A DNA stretch of 64,000 nt, taken from contig NZ_JAGQEE010000001.1 in the NCBI RefSeq assembly GCF_018304945.1, positions 62,001 through 126,000 on the forward strand, in the 5' to 3' direction. The stretch's first letter is position 1; each line of letters begins with the position of its first letter. The stretch comes from Collimonas humicola. Lineage in GTDB: Bacteria; Pseudomonadota; Gammaproteobacteria; Burkholderiales; Burkholderiaceae_D. The notes below the pieces were generated by a model, which was not told where the DNA came from, searched no databases, and saw only the letters and a list, made by a program, of their open reading frames with translations. A program made the position numbers and the translations under genes. Shown piece after piece: positions 55,301 to 63,611 of this stretch.

Positions 55301-56679
55301 TTACGTTAGGAGGGGTTGGTGCGACAACACCCGTGACTCTCACCAATGTAGCTGCTGGCGTGAACCCAACCGATGCCGTGAACTACAGCCAGTTATCGTC
55401 TTTGTCTACTTCGGCGTCGACGGGCATCACTTCACTGTCAACCGGTTTAAGTACGACGAACAGCAACGTGACATCGTTATCGACCTCGACATCGACAGGG
55501 ATCAGTACGGCGCAAAGCGGCGTAAATTCGCTGTCAACGGGTTTGAGTACGACTAACAGCAATGTGTCGTCCTTATCGACATCGACTTCGACGGGATTGA
55601 GCACAGCAGCAAGTGGTATTACTTCGCTGTCAACCGGCCTGAGTTCCACCAACAGCAGCGTATCATCCTTGTCGACGTCAACGTCAACCGGCTTGAGCTC
55701 GGCGACGAGTGGCATCAATTCGTTGTCAACTGGTGTTGCATCAATATCAACCGGGCTGGGGCAGCTGACTTTGCTCTCAACAAGCATGACCGGCGTCGTT
55801 TCATTGTCGACAACATTGAAGCCACTCGCAGATGCGTCAACTGCCGCCGCAGCGAATGGTGCGACGATAGGCGCTACGACAATCGGCGGTGCGAATAGCG
55901 ACGGTACAGTACAGACTCGTGGCGCAAACGGGACTGTAGTTAAAAACGTGACGCCGGCGACCTGCAGCACGGTGAAGGGGGTGGATGCGACTGGTTCTGG
56001 TTTGTGCGCGCAGGCTACCAAGGACGGCGCAACGGCATTTGGTTCGAACGCACAGGCAACTGATGCCAATACCACTGCCGTAGGGTTCCGCGCTTTAGCT
56101 TCGCAGGCTGGATCGGTGGCGATCGGAAATAACGCCCAGGCAACTGGCGATCCTACTGTCGCGATAGGTCAAAATTCACTGGCTTCAGGTAATAATTCTG
56201 TCGCGACCGGCGCGGGCGCTCAAGCCACCGGGGACAATTCTGTTGCCACCGGCGCGGGAGCCCAAGCCACAGGGGGCAATTCGGTGGCGCTGGGTGCAGG
56301 TTCTATAGCGGATCAAGCCAATACAGTATCTGTTGGATCCCCTGGAAGTGAGCGTCGTATCACCAACGTGGCGGCTGGTGTCAATCCAACTGACGCCGTG
56401 AATGTCTCTCAATTGAATGCCGTGCAAAATCAAGTTGGTGACGTTCAGCGCATCGCATATAGCGGAGTCGCAATGGCTGGGGCTTTGGCTGGTCTTCCGC
56501 AAGTTGACTATGGTAAGACATTTGCATTAGGTGCAGGAATCGGTAGTTATGCTGGTTATACGGCGCTTGCTATCGGGGCTAGTGCTCGTGTCAATCCAAG
56601 CACCGTCATAAAATTCGGTGTCAGTACAACCTCCGGTACTCGTACACTGATTAATGCAGGTGTGGGGTATTCCTGGTAG
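52363..56679 (+). CDS. Trimeric autotransporter adhesin (YadA-like, type Vc)
   Basis: A 1438-residue surface adhesin starting with GTG. The N-terminus MNKIFRVIWSKASGQWCVVG is an extended signal peptide region, with the hydrophobic core and AYA-like cleavage site near residue 57. A unique region follows, then YadA-type head repeats (about 185-245; SIAVG, SLAIGNNA, SMAIGANA, SVALGSGA) and a neck (GSERQITNVAAGQITATSTD, about 275-300). The stalk has about 19 repeats of 32 residues (about 310-940), then a further neck, a second head (about 1225-1320) and neck. A YadA anchor barrel forms the last 90 residues, ending AGVGYSW. A terminator follows. Confidence 0.96.
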   Translation: MNKIFRVIWSKASGQWCVVGEQAKNHGKGRSEHKATVVGSLVTVAVFGMAFGSEVYAAQSYVGGIFTAVGNGTACSDTQYQTYGAASGYGNSGTTDDTSTSLSYYGSSVICGHTDASTQTNRILAYANNGTSNVTNMTIGGTLYVNTAAHLQNATINNLTVTGAFTIPYFVANTSLATGTATGTDSIAVGMGGTSASGSSSLAIGNNAAASNTNSMAIGANATSSIANSVALGSGASVVAAGVNTTTASVGGVTYSGFAGTTPATAGVVSVGATGSERQITNVAAGQITATSTDAINGSELYSGLSTTSSNVSSLSTSTSTGLSTTNSNVTSLSSGLSTTNSNVSSLSTSTSTGLSTTNSNVTSLSSGLSTTNSNVSSLSTSTSTGLSTTNSNVTSLSSGLSTTNSSVSSLSTSTSTGLSTTNSNVASLSSGLSTTNSSVSSLSTSTSTGLSTTNSNVTSLSSGLSTTNSSVSSLSTSTSTGLSTTNSNVTSLSSGLSTTNSSVSSLSTSTSTGLSTTNSNVTSLSSGLSTTNSSVSSLSTSTSTGLSSTNSNVTSLSSGLSTTNSSVSSLSTSTSTGLSSTNSNVTSLSSGLSSTNSNVTSLSSGLSTTNSSVSSLSTSTSTGLSTTNSNVTSLSSGLSTTNSSVSSLSTSTSTGLSTTNSNVTSLSSGLSTTNSSVSSLSTSTSTGLSTTNSNVTSLSSGLSTTNSSVSSLSTSTSTGLSTTNSNVTSLSSGLSTTNSSVSSLSTSTSTGLSTTNSNVTSLSSGLSTTNSSVSSLSTSTSTGLSSTNSNVTSLSSGLSTTNSSVSSLSTSTSTGLSTTNSNVTSLSSGLSTTNSSVSSLSTSTSTGLSTTNSNVTSLSSGLSTTNSNVSSLSTSTSTGLSTTNSNVTSLSSGLSTTNSSVSSLSTSTSTGMSTMNSNVTSLSSGLSTTNSSVSSLSTSTSTGISTNTSNIGSLSTGISSLSTGVANSVQYDNPGHTSVTLGGVGATTPVTLTNVAAGVNPTDAVNYSQLSSLSTSASTGITSLSTGLSTTNSNVTSLSTSTSTGISTAQSGVNSLSTGLSTTNSNVSSLSTSTSTGLSTAASGITSLSTGLSSTNSSVSSLSTSTSTGLSSATSGINSLSTGVASISTGLGQLTLLSTSMTGVVSLSTTLKPLADASTAAAANGATIGATTIGGANSDGTVQTRGANGTVVKNVTPATCSTVKGVDATGSGLCAQATKDGATAFGSNAQATDANTTAVGFRALASQAGSVAIGNNAQATGDPTVAIGQNSLASGNNSVATGAGAQATGDNSVATGAGAQATGGNSVALGAGSIADQANTVSVGSPGSERRITNVAAGVNPTDAVNVSQLNAVQNQVGDVQRIAYSGVAMAGALAGLPQVDYGKTFALGAGIGSYAGYTALAIGASARVNPSTVIKFGVSTTSGTRTLINAGVGYSW
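53294..55200 (+). repeat. 96-bp tandem repeats encoding the adhesin stalk
   Basis: About 19 full units and one partial, each 32 codons (SSLSTSTSTGLSTTNSNV then TSLSSGLSTTNSSV). One unit, near 54,110-54,185, carries an extra 14-codon half-unit. Units differ mainly at synonymous sites. Confidence 0.95.
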
Positions 56680-56801
56680 GGCGAGACCTAAATTGATCAG
56701 ATGCAGGTTGGAGGATCGGTAAAGCCAGGGTGAATTTGAGAATTATCTAGCCTGGCAAAATTTATTCTGTAATTTGAAAAAGATCAATTTCTGCGGATGA
56801 T

Positions 56802-56834
56802 AAAGGTGGGCTTCATTTTGGGGCCCACCTTTTA
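56802..56834 (+). terminator. Intrinsic terminator after the adhesin gene
   Basis: AAGGTGGGC and GCCCACCTT pair around a 10-12 nt loop, followed by TTA. The remaining sequence to 56,990 is AT-rich without a supported feature. Confidence 0.8.
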
Positions 56835-56996
56835 TGTGCATATTTATACCCTCTTCACCGGAAAAATTTCTTCTCATTTAAGAACTGCAGAAATTTAGCG
56901 CGATTTGTTGAATCTGACTTTTGATTATTGCGCTGTGATGCCAGTTAATTCCTGGCTAGTGGATTGCAAGAGGTGGGTGGGTTTGAAAATGTGGAA

Positions 56997-57488
56997 ATGA
57001 GATTGTTAATGATTAATTCTAAATGTGAATCAGGCGCCAAACTTAGAGACGATCAATGGGAAAAACTGAGGCTCCTGATGTTAGGAAAAATCGGAGATCC
57101 TGGGAGCCATGCTCGTGACAACAGATTGTTTATTGAAGCCGTATTGTGGTTTGTCTCTGATACGAATGTTTGGGCGGATTTGCCGCCAAAATTTGGAAAA
57201 TGGAACGCTATCTACATGCGTGTTAGACGGTGGTACGTAAGTGGGCACTGGCAGCAACTGGCTGAAAATTTACGTGACGATCAAGACTTGTGCAAGTTAG
57301 TGAAAAAAATTATTGCCCATTGCGATCATCAAAAAAAAATGCGTGAAGAAAGAAATACCAGGAAAGCGAAGCGAGAAACCAATCGCATATCTCATGCAAT
57401 GCCGCGAATTAACGCGAAAGAGTCTACTTCCTTGACGGAGGGTTCGACATCCCATTGGCTTTCGTTGATAGAAGTTAGTACGAAATAG
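56997..57488 (+). CDS. Stand-alone DUF4096 protein with basic tail
   Basis: A paralogue of the protein at 32,935. The transposase N-terminal domain (LRDDQWEKLRLLM, RLFIEAVLWFVSDTNVWADL, NAIYMRVRRWYVSGHW) is followed by a Lys/Arg-rich helix (KKMREERNTRKAKRETNR) and a polar tail instead of a DDE nuclease. The frame opens at 56,964 with TTG; ATG 56,997 or 57,009 are other options. With no transposase partner, it may act as a DNA-binding protein. It lies 320 bp after the adhesin gene. Confidence 0.65.
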   Translation: MRLLMINSKCESGAKLRDDQWEKLRLLMLGKIGDPGSHARDNRLFIEAVLWFVSDTNVWADLPPKFGKWNAIYMRVRRWYVSGHWQQLAENLRDDQDLCKLVKKIIAHCDHQKKMREERNTRKAKRETNRISHAMPRINAKESTSLTEGSTSHWLSLIEVSTK

Positions 57489-57616
57489 TTATTAGAAGAC
57501 TGACTTCCGCGTGGAATGAATCCTTGGGGGAGGGCAGGCTTGCTGTTGATTTTCGTCTAAAACCGATTGGAGAAATTCTCTGATATGATCAAATCCTCAA
57601 TTTCCTGGGGGCAATC

Positions 57617-58057
57617 ATGAACAGACGTGACGTGATTACGAAAGCTGGCGCGATTGCGCTGGCTGGATTGAGTAGTGCCGCGATGGCCGACGATATGGCT
57701 CATGATCATCACCATATGCAAGGCGGCCTGTACCAGCCCTTGGTGGACACGACTGCCGACTGTGTCGCTAAGGGGCAGGCTTGCATTAGCCACTGCTTCG
57801 ACCTCCTCGGTCTGGGGGAAAAGGAGATGGCCGCATGCGCCAAGTCTGTCAATCAGATGCTAGCGCTGTGCGGAGCACTTGAAAGCCTGGCGAATCAGCA
57901 GTCCAAGCATGTTGCCGCATTGGCTGCGCTGACCATGGATGCCTGTCAGGCATGTGAGACGGAATGCCGCAAGCACGAGATGAAGCATGCTGTCTGCAAG
58001 GCTTGCGCCGATTCCTGCGTCAACTGCGTCAAGCAATGCAAAGCATTCTCCACCTGA
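57617..58057 (+). CDS. Copper-storage protein, Csp1-like four-helix bundle
   Basis: A 146-residue protein with a twin-arginine-type signal (NRRDVITKAGAIALAGLSSA, cleavage near AMA). The mature part has 13 cysteines (49, 56, 60, 74, 85, 110, 113, 117, 127, 130, 134, 137, 141) in CxxxC/CxxC spacing along helices, plus a His/Met-rich N-terminal stretch. This matches exported Csp1 of methanotrophs, where the bundle core stores many Cu(I) ions. No copper ATPase or CueR-type regulator is next to it. Expression context is unclear. Confidence 0.92.
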   Translation: MNRRDVITKAGAIALAGLSSAAMADDMAHDHHHMQGGLYQPLVDTTADCVAKGQACISHCFDLLGLGEKEMAACAKSVNQMLALCGALESLANQQSKHVAALAALTMDACQACETECRKHEMKHAVCKACADSCVNCVKQCKAFST

Positions 58058-58084
58058 ATATTTCCTGAATATTTTCGGTATGCG

Positions 58085-58109
58085 GGCCGAGGTAGTGCAG
58101 TCCTCGGCC
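58085..58109 (+). terminator. Hairpin after the Csp1-like gene
   Basis: GGCCGAGG/CCTCGGCC perfect stem with a 9-nt loop, 28 bp after the stop; only TT follows, so termination may be weak. Confidence 0.4.
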
Positions 58110-58361
58110 TTACTGCAGATGAAGCCGCAGATGAAGCGCACGCCGATGGGTAAGAGTTGGGCGACGATGGGTGCTGATCATTCGAACACGATCGAAAAAA
58201 CCTCCCTCGCGCAAAACTGTGCGGTAAGATCCATTTTCATATGCACGCCATTGCTGTATCTAGAAAAATTGATGGCGGATATTTGAGTCGATTCTGTTAC
58301 GCCGCGGTCACTTTGCAGATAGCACTGGAACGCGTGAATCTCCTCAAGCATCAGACGTTTT

Positions 58362-58403
58362 CAAAGCCTCGCTCCTTCATTGGTTCGAGGCTTTGTGTTT
58401 TTG
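58362..58403 (+). terminator. Intrinsic terminator within a gene-free stretch
   Basis: CAAAGCCTCG (58,362) pairs with CGAGGCTTTG (58,386), followed by TGTTTTTG. No gene lies immediately upstream (58,110-58,361 has no supported coding frame), so it may end a read-through from the Csp gene or a short RNA. Bases 58,404-58,650 hold nothing else that I can support. Confidence 0.6.
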
Positions 58404-58663
58404 TGTCCGAGACATATCAGCAGTCTGGAGAGATTGCGGGTGTGGTCGGCCTATCATATTTAACAGGTGTTTTTCCAATTTATTGAACTACTCTGTATTG
58501 GTTGCATCGCGCATTGCAATCTCCCACCGTGATCGAATAATCGCGATCTCAAGTCGTGCGGGGACTATCGGATCACGGTGCAACGGCTAGACCTCGTACT
58601 GTCGCTACGGCGACAATTTATTTTATGCGGCTGCACTTGACAAATAACTGGGAGGAAATTGCG

Positions 58664-58978
58664 ATGACTGTTCTTACCGTAAAATTTGCTGTGTATGGTG
58701 CCCTCAATGGTGGGAATCAAGACCAAAGTCAGGTTGTAAATGTGCAGGAAGTACTACAAGCGGCCATAAATCGAAACCAAGGGATTGTGACCATCAACAA
58801 CACAACCATGGGTGGAGATCCATCCTTTGGAAACGGGAAGCACTTCGGCGCGACGGTGACTCTTGACTCCGTTGATCGTTATTTTGCCTGTGCCGAGGGT
58901 CAAACGATCGATTTCTTCCATACCAAAGCTGCCGGACAGAATACGCGTAAAGTAGCTTTGAGTGAGGTGACAGGCTAG
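58664..58978 (+). CDS. Small conserved protein of unknown function
   Basis: A 104-residue protein with start fixed by GGAGGA at 58,651. No signal peptide. The sequence (FAVYGALNGGNQDQSQVVNV, IVTINNTTMGGDPSFGNGKH then FGATVTLDSVDRYFACAEGQ) looks like a compact beta protein; I recall similar small proteins in Burkholderia and rhizobia but no assigned function. A terminator follows 35 bp after the stop. Confidence 0.7.
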   Translation: MTVLTVKFAVYGALNGGNQDQSQVVNVQEVLQAAINRNQGIVTINNTTMGGDPSFGNGKHFGATVTLDSVDRYFACAEGQTIDFFHTKAAGQNTRKVALSEVTG

Positions 58979-59013
58979 TCTGACGGCCAGACGCCCGGAT
59001 GAAAAGTGTATCG

Positions 59014-59050
59014 AAGCCTCGCGCCTCCCTGTCGGCCCGGGGCTTTTTCT
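59014..59050 (+). terminator. Intrinsic terminator
   Basis: AAGCCTCG (59,014) and CGGGGCTT (59,038) pair with one G-T, followed by TTTCTTTC. Confidence 0.7.
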
Positions 59051-59171
59051 TTCTCTGGTTGTAAGGAGCAATTGCTGCTGTAATAAGCTGTCAATAGGCA
59101 TAGAGAATTGGCTTGGCAGGACTATATTATCCCCCGCCAAATGATCTGTTCTGAAAATGGGGGGATTACCC

Positions 59172-62100
59172 CTATGGCCGGGCACATTCGTGCGGCTGGC
59201 GGCCAGCCTCGTTATAGCCAAGGCCATGCATCAGTGTCGGGGCCAGCACTTTGAGAATCTGCACCGTCAGGGCGCTGGTGAATTTGTATTCCCCCGCCTT
59301 GGGCCCCGCCACATATGCCATCACCGTGCCGAAATATTGATCGCCAATGTAGAACACCAATACCCCCGAACGACTAACCACTCGTTCGGAAATCAGCCCG
59401 CCGCCCTTGGCGAAAGTCTTATAACGGTTATCGCCTGTACCGGTCTTCCCGCCTACCGTTATTTGCGTTCCATTCGCTGACTTGAAGGCTCCAGCCAGCC
59501 TCTTGGCTGTTCCCATCTGGACTACTTCGGCCAGGACCGGACGCAGCAGCAGCGGGATTTCCGGTGTCAAGACGCGTTCGCCGCTGCTGGCGGTACGGGC
59601 CAGTGTTGTTTCATATGGCGTGCCGTTGCCGAACTGCAGGCGCTCGATGCGCACCGTTGGCAGGCGCAAGCCTTGATTCTCGATAATTCCCATCAATTCC
59701 GCCAACGCGTCCGGGCGATCCGCAGAGGCGCCGATGGCCGTCCCATATGACGGGACCAGCGATTCGAACGGATACCCCAGGCGTGCCCACGCCTTGTGGA
59801 TTTCCTGGAAGCCTTCTACTTCAAGCAATTGCTTTATGCGTTTGTCCTGCGCATTCTTATGACGGGTCTTGAACAGCCATTTATAGACTTCTTGCCGCTC
59901 GCCGGCGCTTGCTGCGAAAGCTTGCGTGAGCGTGGCGTCCGGATATTTTCGCAGGTAGCCGACCATCCATAATTCCAGCGGGTGTACGCCGGCCAGATAA
60001 CCGCGATCAGAGAGATCGAATCGCTGCGGAGCGGATTCATCGTAGAGCTTGCTCAGCATCTCGTCGCTGAGGCCGACCGCAGGCAGGTAGGTGTTGGCGA
60101 ATTGAGTGAATCGGGCAGGGCTGTCCTGCGGCGCTATGGTCCTGAAAATCATTGCCAGGCGTTTGAGGGTTGGATGTATGCCCTGGATCAGGATGCGTTC
60201 CTGCTCTTCAATGCTTTTGTTGCGGTATTTGCTGTAGAAGTGCGATATGAATGTGCGCCCCTCGGTATCGGCAAAGCGCTGCAGGTATCCTTTGCGGTCG
60301 GGTGTATCAATGTTCTCCAGCAGCTGTGCGCTCGAACCCGGCACCTGGTACATGTAAAAATGCACGATATCGCGCATCAGTCGTACAAACACCAGATTAA
60401 CCGAATGCCGGAACCCTTCGCGCACAGTGAAGTTCTGGCCATTTTCGAATTTCTCGAAATTTTCGAAATGCTGCATGCCGCCGCCGGTGGAGAACCATTC
60501 GCCCGGATTGCCAGAGTACTTGCGCTCCAGAGAGGCTTCCAGCATTGCGGCCAGGCTGCGCTCTGGTGTTTGTGCAAGATAATCGAGCGCCCAGCGTCGG
60601 ATGGGGTCCTGCTGCGCCACGCTTATTTTTTTCAGCTCTTGCCGGTCGAGGGCGGCGTACCGGTGGTGCAGGTCGGCGACGATTTCAAGGTAGGTGATTA
60701 GCGTGCGCAGCTTGGCTGTAGAGCCGAGATCGAGCTTGATACCTTTGTTGATGTCAAGCGGCTGGTCGAAATTGTCTGTCTGCACACGTACGCGATTTCC
60801 CCCCGGGGTGCGTTCGAACAGCGTAAAACTGTAAGTCACGCCGCGCGGATCGCCTTGCTGGAGCAATTGAGGTTCGATCAAGCCTGCTGTCCTGGCGTTT
60901 GCCGGGTCGCGCAATTTATACAGCTCAGCAGTTACGTCCTGTTGTAATCGGGAGTCTAGCGCGCTGTCGACAACGAGATCCAGGCGATCGAGGTCATACA
61001 TGCGCGGCACGCTTAGCAGCGATGCCAGATTTCCCCGTACGGCGTTGACCCCTTTGCGTTCAGCGGGCCGCCAGGATGGCCGCGGGTCTTTACTGTGCGG
61101 CTTGAGTGATTGCGCCAACGCCGCGTCGCGCAGCGCAGTGGTGATCACTCCCGCATTGGCCAACAGGCGCAGGTGAGAGTCGGTGAGCGTTTCCAGTTCA
61201 TCGATGTGAGCCTGATAGTAGGACGGGCTGCGCTGCGAAATAAACAGGCTGAGCACTTCCTTGTAGGCTAGCGCGCGCATCGAAAGAGGGGCTTGGGAAT
61301 GATCGGCCAGCAACAAATTGACTTGTTTGAAATCGCGGCCATACCACGCCCATAAGCCGTCACCCACACCGTTGATTTCGCCGAAGCCGGCGCGCGCTCC
61401 TAATGGGACGGTGTTCACATAATGGGTCACCAATTGGCGGCGTACTTCGGTTGTGTCTTCGCCATAGAGATAGGCGCGCACTGAGGCGGAGATCATCTGG
61501 CGCAGTTTTTCCGTGGCGGATCCAGTGCGTCCGTCGGGAGAATGTCGATATTTCTCGATCTGGGTGGCCAATGTACTGCCGCCGGGCGATTCAGAATTGG
61601 GGTGGAACAAATGCACGGCGCGATCCCATATTGCGTGGGAAAAGCGCCCCCATTCGACAGCAGGGTTACGCTGCGGCTGGCTGGCGTCGAGCAGGGTCCG
61701 GTTTTCAATATACAGGAGAGAACTGGTTAGCAAGGGCGGGATGGCGGCGAAACTTGAGTAGATCCGTTCCGGGAAGACCGGGGCGTAAATAGGCAGTCCG
61801 TTGCAGTCCAAGATTGTCAGGCCAGCCTGATCCTTTTCCGGATAAGGAGCGTACAAGCCGCGTTTGATCAGTTCGCCCATTCGCGGCGACAGGCGAGCTT
61901 GTTCAGTCACGGCATATTCAAGCCCATCCAGCCGTTCCTGGTAGGTCTGCAATTGGGTGTAGCCCAGACGTTGATCATAGGGGCCCGCATTCGGGAACAG
62001 GATCGATCGGCTCGGGCCGGGTCCTGCGTGAAAATTTAGCTCATTTCCCAGGCGCGCCAGATAGCTGGCTTGCAGCCTCGAGGTGCGTAGCTCGTCGGCG

Positions 62101-62183
62101 ACGAAATACATCATCACCGCGATCAACAGCAAGATCGCGAGGAGAATAACGAGCTTCACAAAACGTGGACGCTTTCTCAGCAT
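59172..62183 (-). CDS. Class A penicillin-binding protein (transglycosylase/transpeptidase)
   Basis: A 1003-residue bifunctional peptidoglycan synthase of the inner membrane. A membrane anchor (about 9-29) leads to a GT51 transglycosylase domain (about 135-300) with the divergent catalytic segment YIENRTLL and the GGSTLATQIEKYRHS motif. The transpeptidase domain has the nucleophile motif GSTAK, the SVN motif in RHSVNLVF and KTGT in VGGKTGTGDNRY. It is longer than PBP1b/1c, with an insert before the KTG region. A long N-terminal periplasmic segment precedes the GT51 domain. Downstream of it is the unknown gene at 58,664, convergent. Confidence 0.9.
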   Translation of the reverse strand: MLRKRPRFVKLVILLAILLLIAVMMYFVADELRTSRLQASYLARLGNELNFHAGPGPSRSILFPNAGPYDQRLGYTQLQTYQERLDGLEYAVTEQARLSPRMGELIKRGLYAPYPEKDQAGLTILDCNGLPIYAPVFPERIYSSFAAIPPLLTSSLLYIENRTLLDASQPQRNPAVEWGRFSHAIWDRAVHLFHPNSESPGGSTLATQIEKYRHSPDGRTGSATEKLRQMISASVRAYLYGEDTTEVRRQLVTHYVNTVPLGARAGFGEINGVGDGLWAWYGRDFKQVNLLLADHSQAPLSMRALAYKEVLSLFISQRSPSYYQAHIDELETLTDSHLRLLANAGVITTALRDAALAQSLKPHSKDPRPSWRPAERKGVNAVRGNLASLLSVPRMYDLDRLDLVVDSALDSRLQQDVTAELYKLRDPANARTAGLIEPQLLQQGDPRGVTYSFTLFERTPGGNRVRVQTDNFDQPLDINKGIKLDLGSTAKLRTLITYLEIVADLHHRYAALDRQELKKISVAQQDPIRRWALDYLAQTPERSLAAMLEASLERKYSGNPGEWFSTGGGMQHFENFEKFENGQNFTVREGFRHSVNLVFVRLMRDIVHFYMYQVPGSSAQLLENIDTPDRKGYLQRFADTEGRTFISHFYSKYRNKSIEEQERILIQGIHPTLKRLAMIFRTIAPQDSPARFTQFANTYLPAVGLSDEMLSKLYDESAPQRFDLSDRGYLAGVHPLELWMVGYLRKYPDATLTQAFAASAGERQEVYKWLFKTRHKNAQDKRIKQLLEVEGFQEIHKAWARLGYPFESLVPSYGTAIGASADRPDALAELMGIIENQGLRLPTVRIERLQFGNGTPYETTLARTASSGERVLTPEIPLLLRPVLAEVVQMGTAKRLAGAFKSANGTQITVGGKTGTGDNRYKTFAKGGGLISERVVSRSGVLVFYIGDQYFGTVMAYVAGPKAGEYKFTSALTVQILKVLAPTLMHGLGYNEAGRQPHECARP

Positions 62184-62364
62184 GGCTTGGTCCGGTAGAC
62201 TCTGCGCGATGGAAACGGTTAAATCTTCATGTATCCTAACCTAGGCTTGATGGATGCCAACTGCATTTTTGCCAGAATGTGCCTGCTTTTCATTATAGCC
62301 GCACATTCGTTCGTCAATATCCGTCCGCAGCTCATCACACGGCTGCTCGCGCTTGTCGCGATGA

Positions 62365-62767
62365 GTGCGGTGCGTTCTGCTCGAGTGCCGGAACAACGCC
62401 CAAGGCTTCAACGACATCAGTTTTAATTTGGGTTATCCATACGAAGGCATCAATCGCGTCAGCTATACGGGGCAGGAGTTCTGGATGATGTATTCCAATC
62501 CGGCATTCCGCAACAAGGTCTATTTCACCGAGGGAATCGTCGTCGCCGATGGAAGCAATGTCGATAATTTCCTGGCGTGGAATGGCGCGTCCGTCCGCTG
62601 GAACGACCCCCGCTGGAAATCGGACCGCCTTTGCTCCCGCGCCATATCGCTTTCAGGATTTGGTGGATCTCAATAACAACCGGAATTTCTACCAAAACAT
62701 CATGCCTGCGTTTCAAAACCATTATGATCAGAGGATCTTGACATACAGGCAGTGGCAGCTACGCTGA
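62365..62767 (+). pseudogene. Frameshifted remnant of a secreted protein gene
   Basis: Frame one gives good protein sequence (NAQGFNDISFNLGYPYEGIN, QEFWMMYSNPAFRNKVYFTE, then NVDNFLAWNGASVRW) until about 62,615. The sense then continues in another frame (APAPYRFQDLVDLNNNRNFY, QNIMPAFQNHYDQ, RQWQLR) to the stop at 62,767. A signal-like LITRLLALVAMSAVRSA upstream (62,330-62,385) is in yet another frame. Unless the assembly has indel errors, the gene is broken. Family not recognised. Confidence 0.55.
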
Positions 62768-62876
62768 CAGATTCCGGGTTGTCGAACGGAATCGCGATGC
62801 AGGCAAGCGCGATGCGAAGCATGCATCGCGCCTGTTTAGCTGAGCAAGACAGCAGATCAATCGACGAATGTGAACC

Positions 62877-63554
62877 ATGACACAGAAAATCTTTTGGCAA
62901 GATCCTTATCTGACCGAGCTGAAAACCGCTGTCGCCGCTGTACGCGGCGATCAGGTGTATCTGCAGTCAACGATTTTCTTCGCTTTCTCGGGCGGCCAGG
63001 AAAGCGATGCCGGCACCTTGGGCGGCTATCCGGTCCTGGCCGCGGCGAAGGATGGATTGGATATCGCCTACACGCTGCCGCCCGAACACACCTTGAAAGC
63101 AGGCGACCCGGTCGAATTGCGGATTGACTGGGACCGGCGCTATCGCCTGATGCGCCTGCATTTCGCGGCTGAAATGATTCTTCAGCTGGTGTACCAGCAT
63201 TGTCCGGGCATCGAGCGCATCGGCGCCCACATTTCCGAGGACAAGGCGCGCATCGACTTCGCCCGCGATGACAGCATCGCCGTGCTGTTCCCCTTGCTTG
63301 AGCAGGAAGCCGGCGTTCTGGTCGCCGCCGGCAAGCCGATAGAAACAGACTTCACCGATCAACAGTCTCAACGCCGGTACTGGGAAGTCAAGGGCTTTGC
63401 CCGCATGGGTTGCGGAGGCACCCACCCCAGGTCCACCGCAGAAATCGGCAAGCTCACGTTAAAACGTAAGCGGCTTGGCAAGGGCAAAGAGCGCATCGAA
63501 ATCACTTTGTCTTCCCGGGCGGAGGCGGATTTTGACTCGAACGATGTGCGCTAG
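62877..63554 (+). CDS. AlaX-like alanyl-tRNA editing domain protein
   Basis: A 225-residue stand-alone relative of the AlaRS editing domain, which hydrolyses mischarged Ser- or Gly-tRNA(Ala). The FFAFSGGQESDAGTL segment (about 34-48) corresponds to the family FYPTSGGQ block. The zinc motifs are changed: the usual HxxxH reads H95-FAA-E99, while the second motif C179-GGT-H183 is intact. Activity is therefore plausible but not certain. It lies 110 bp after a broken gene and 57 bp before the next secreted protein gene. Confidence 0.85.
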   Translation: MTQKIFWQDPYLTELKTAVAAVRGDQVYLQSTIFFAFSGGQESDAGTLGGYPVLAAAKDGLDIAYTLPPEHTLKAGDPVELRIDWDRRYRLMRLHFAAEMILQLVYQHCPGIERIGAHISEDKARIDFARDDSIAVLFPLLEQEAGVLVAAGKPIETDFTDQQSQRRYWEVKGFARMGCGGTHPRSTAEIGKLTLKRKRLGKGKERIEITLSSRAEADFDSNDVR

Positions 63555-63611
63555 CGTACATACAGCGGACGATGCACTACGGTAGATTTAAATCTCCAAT
63601 CGGAGGCTATC

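Noticed and set aside
58000-59170. Right attachment site of the island
   Set aside because: I searched for a repeat of the tRNA-Val 3' sequence (TTCGAAACTTGTACTTCCC) by eye and did not find one, so no boundary is called.
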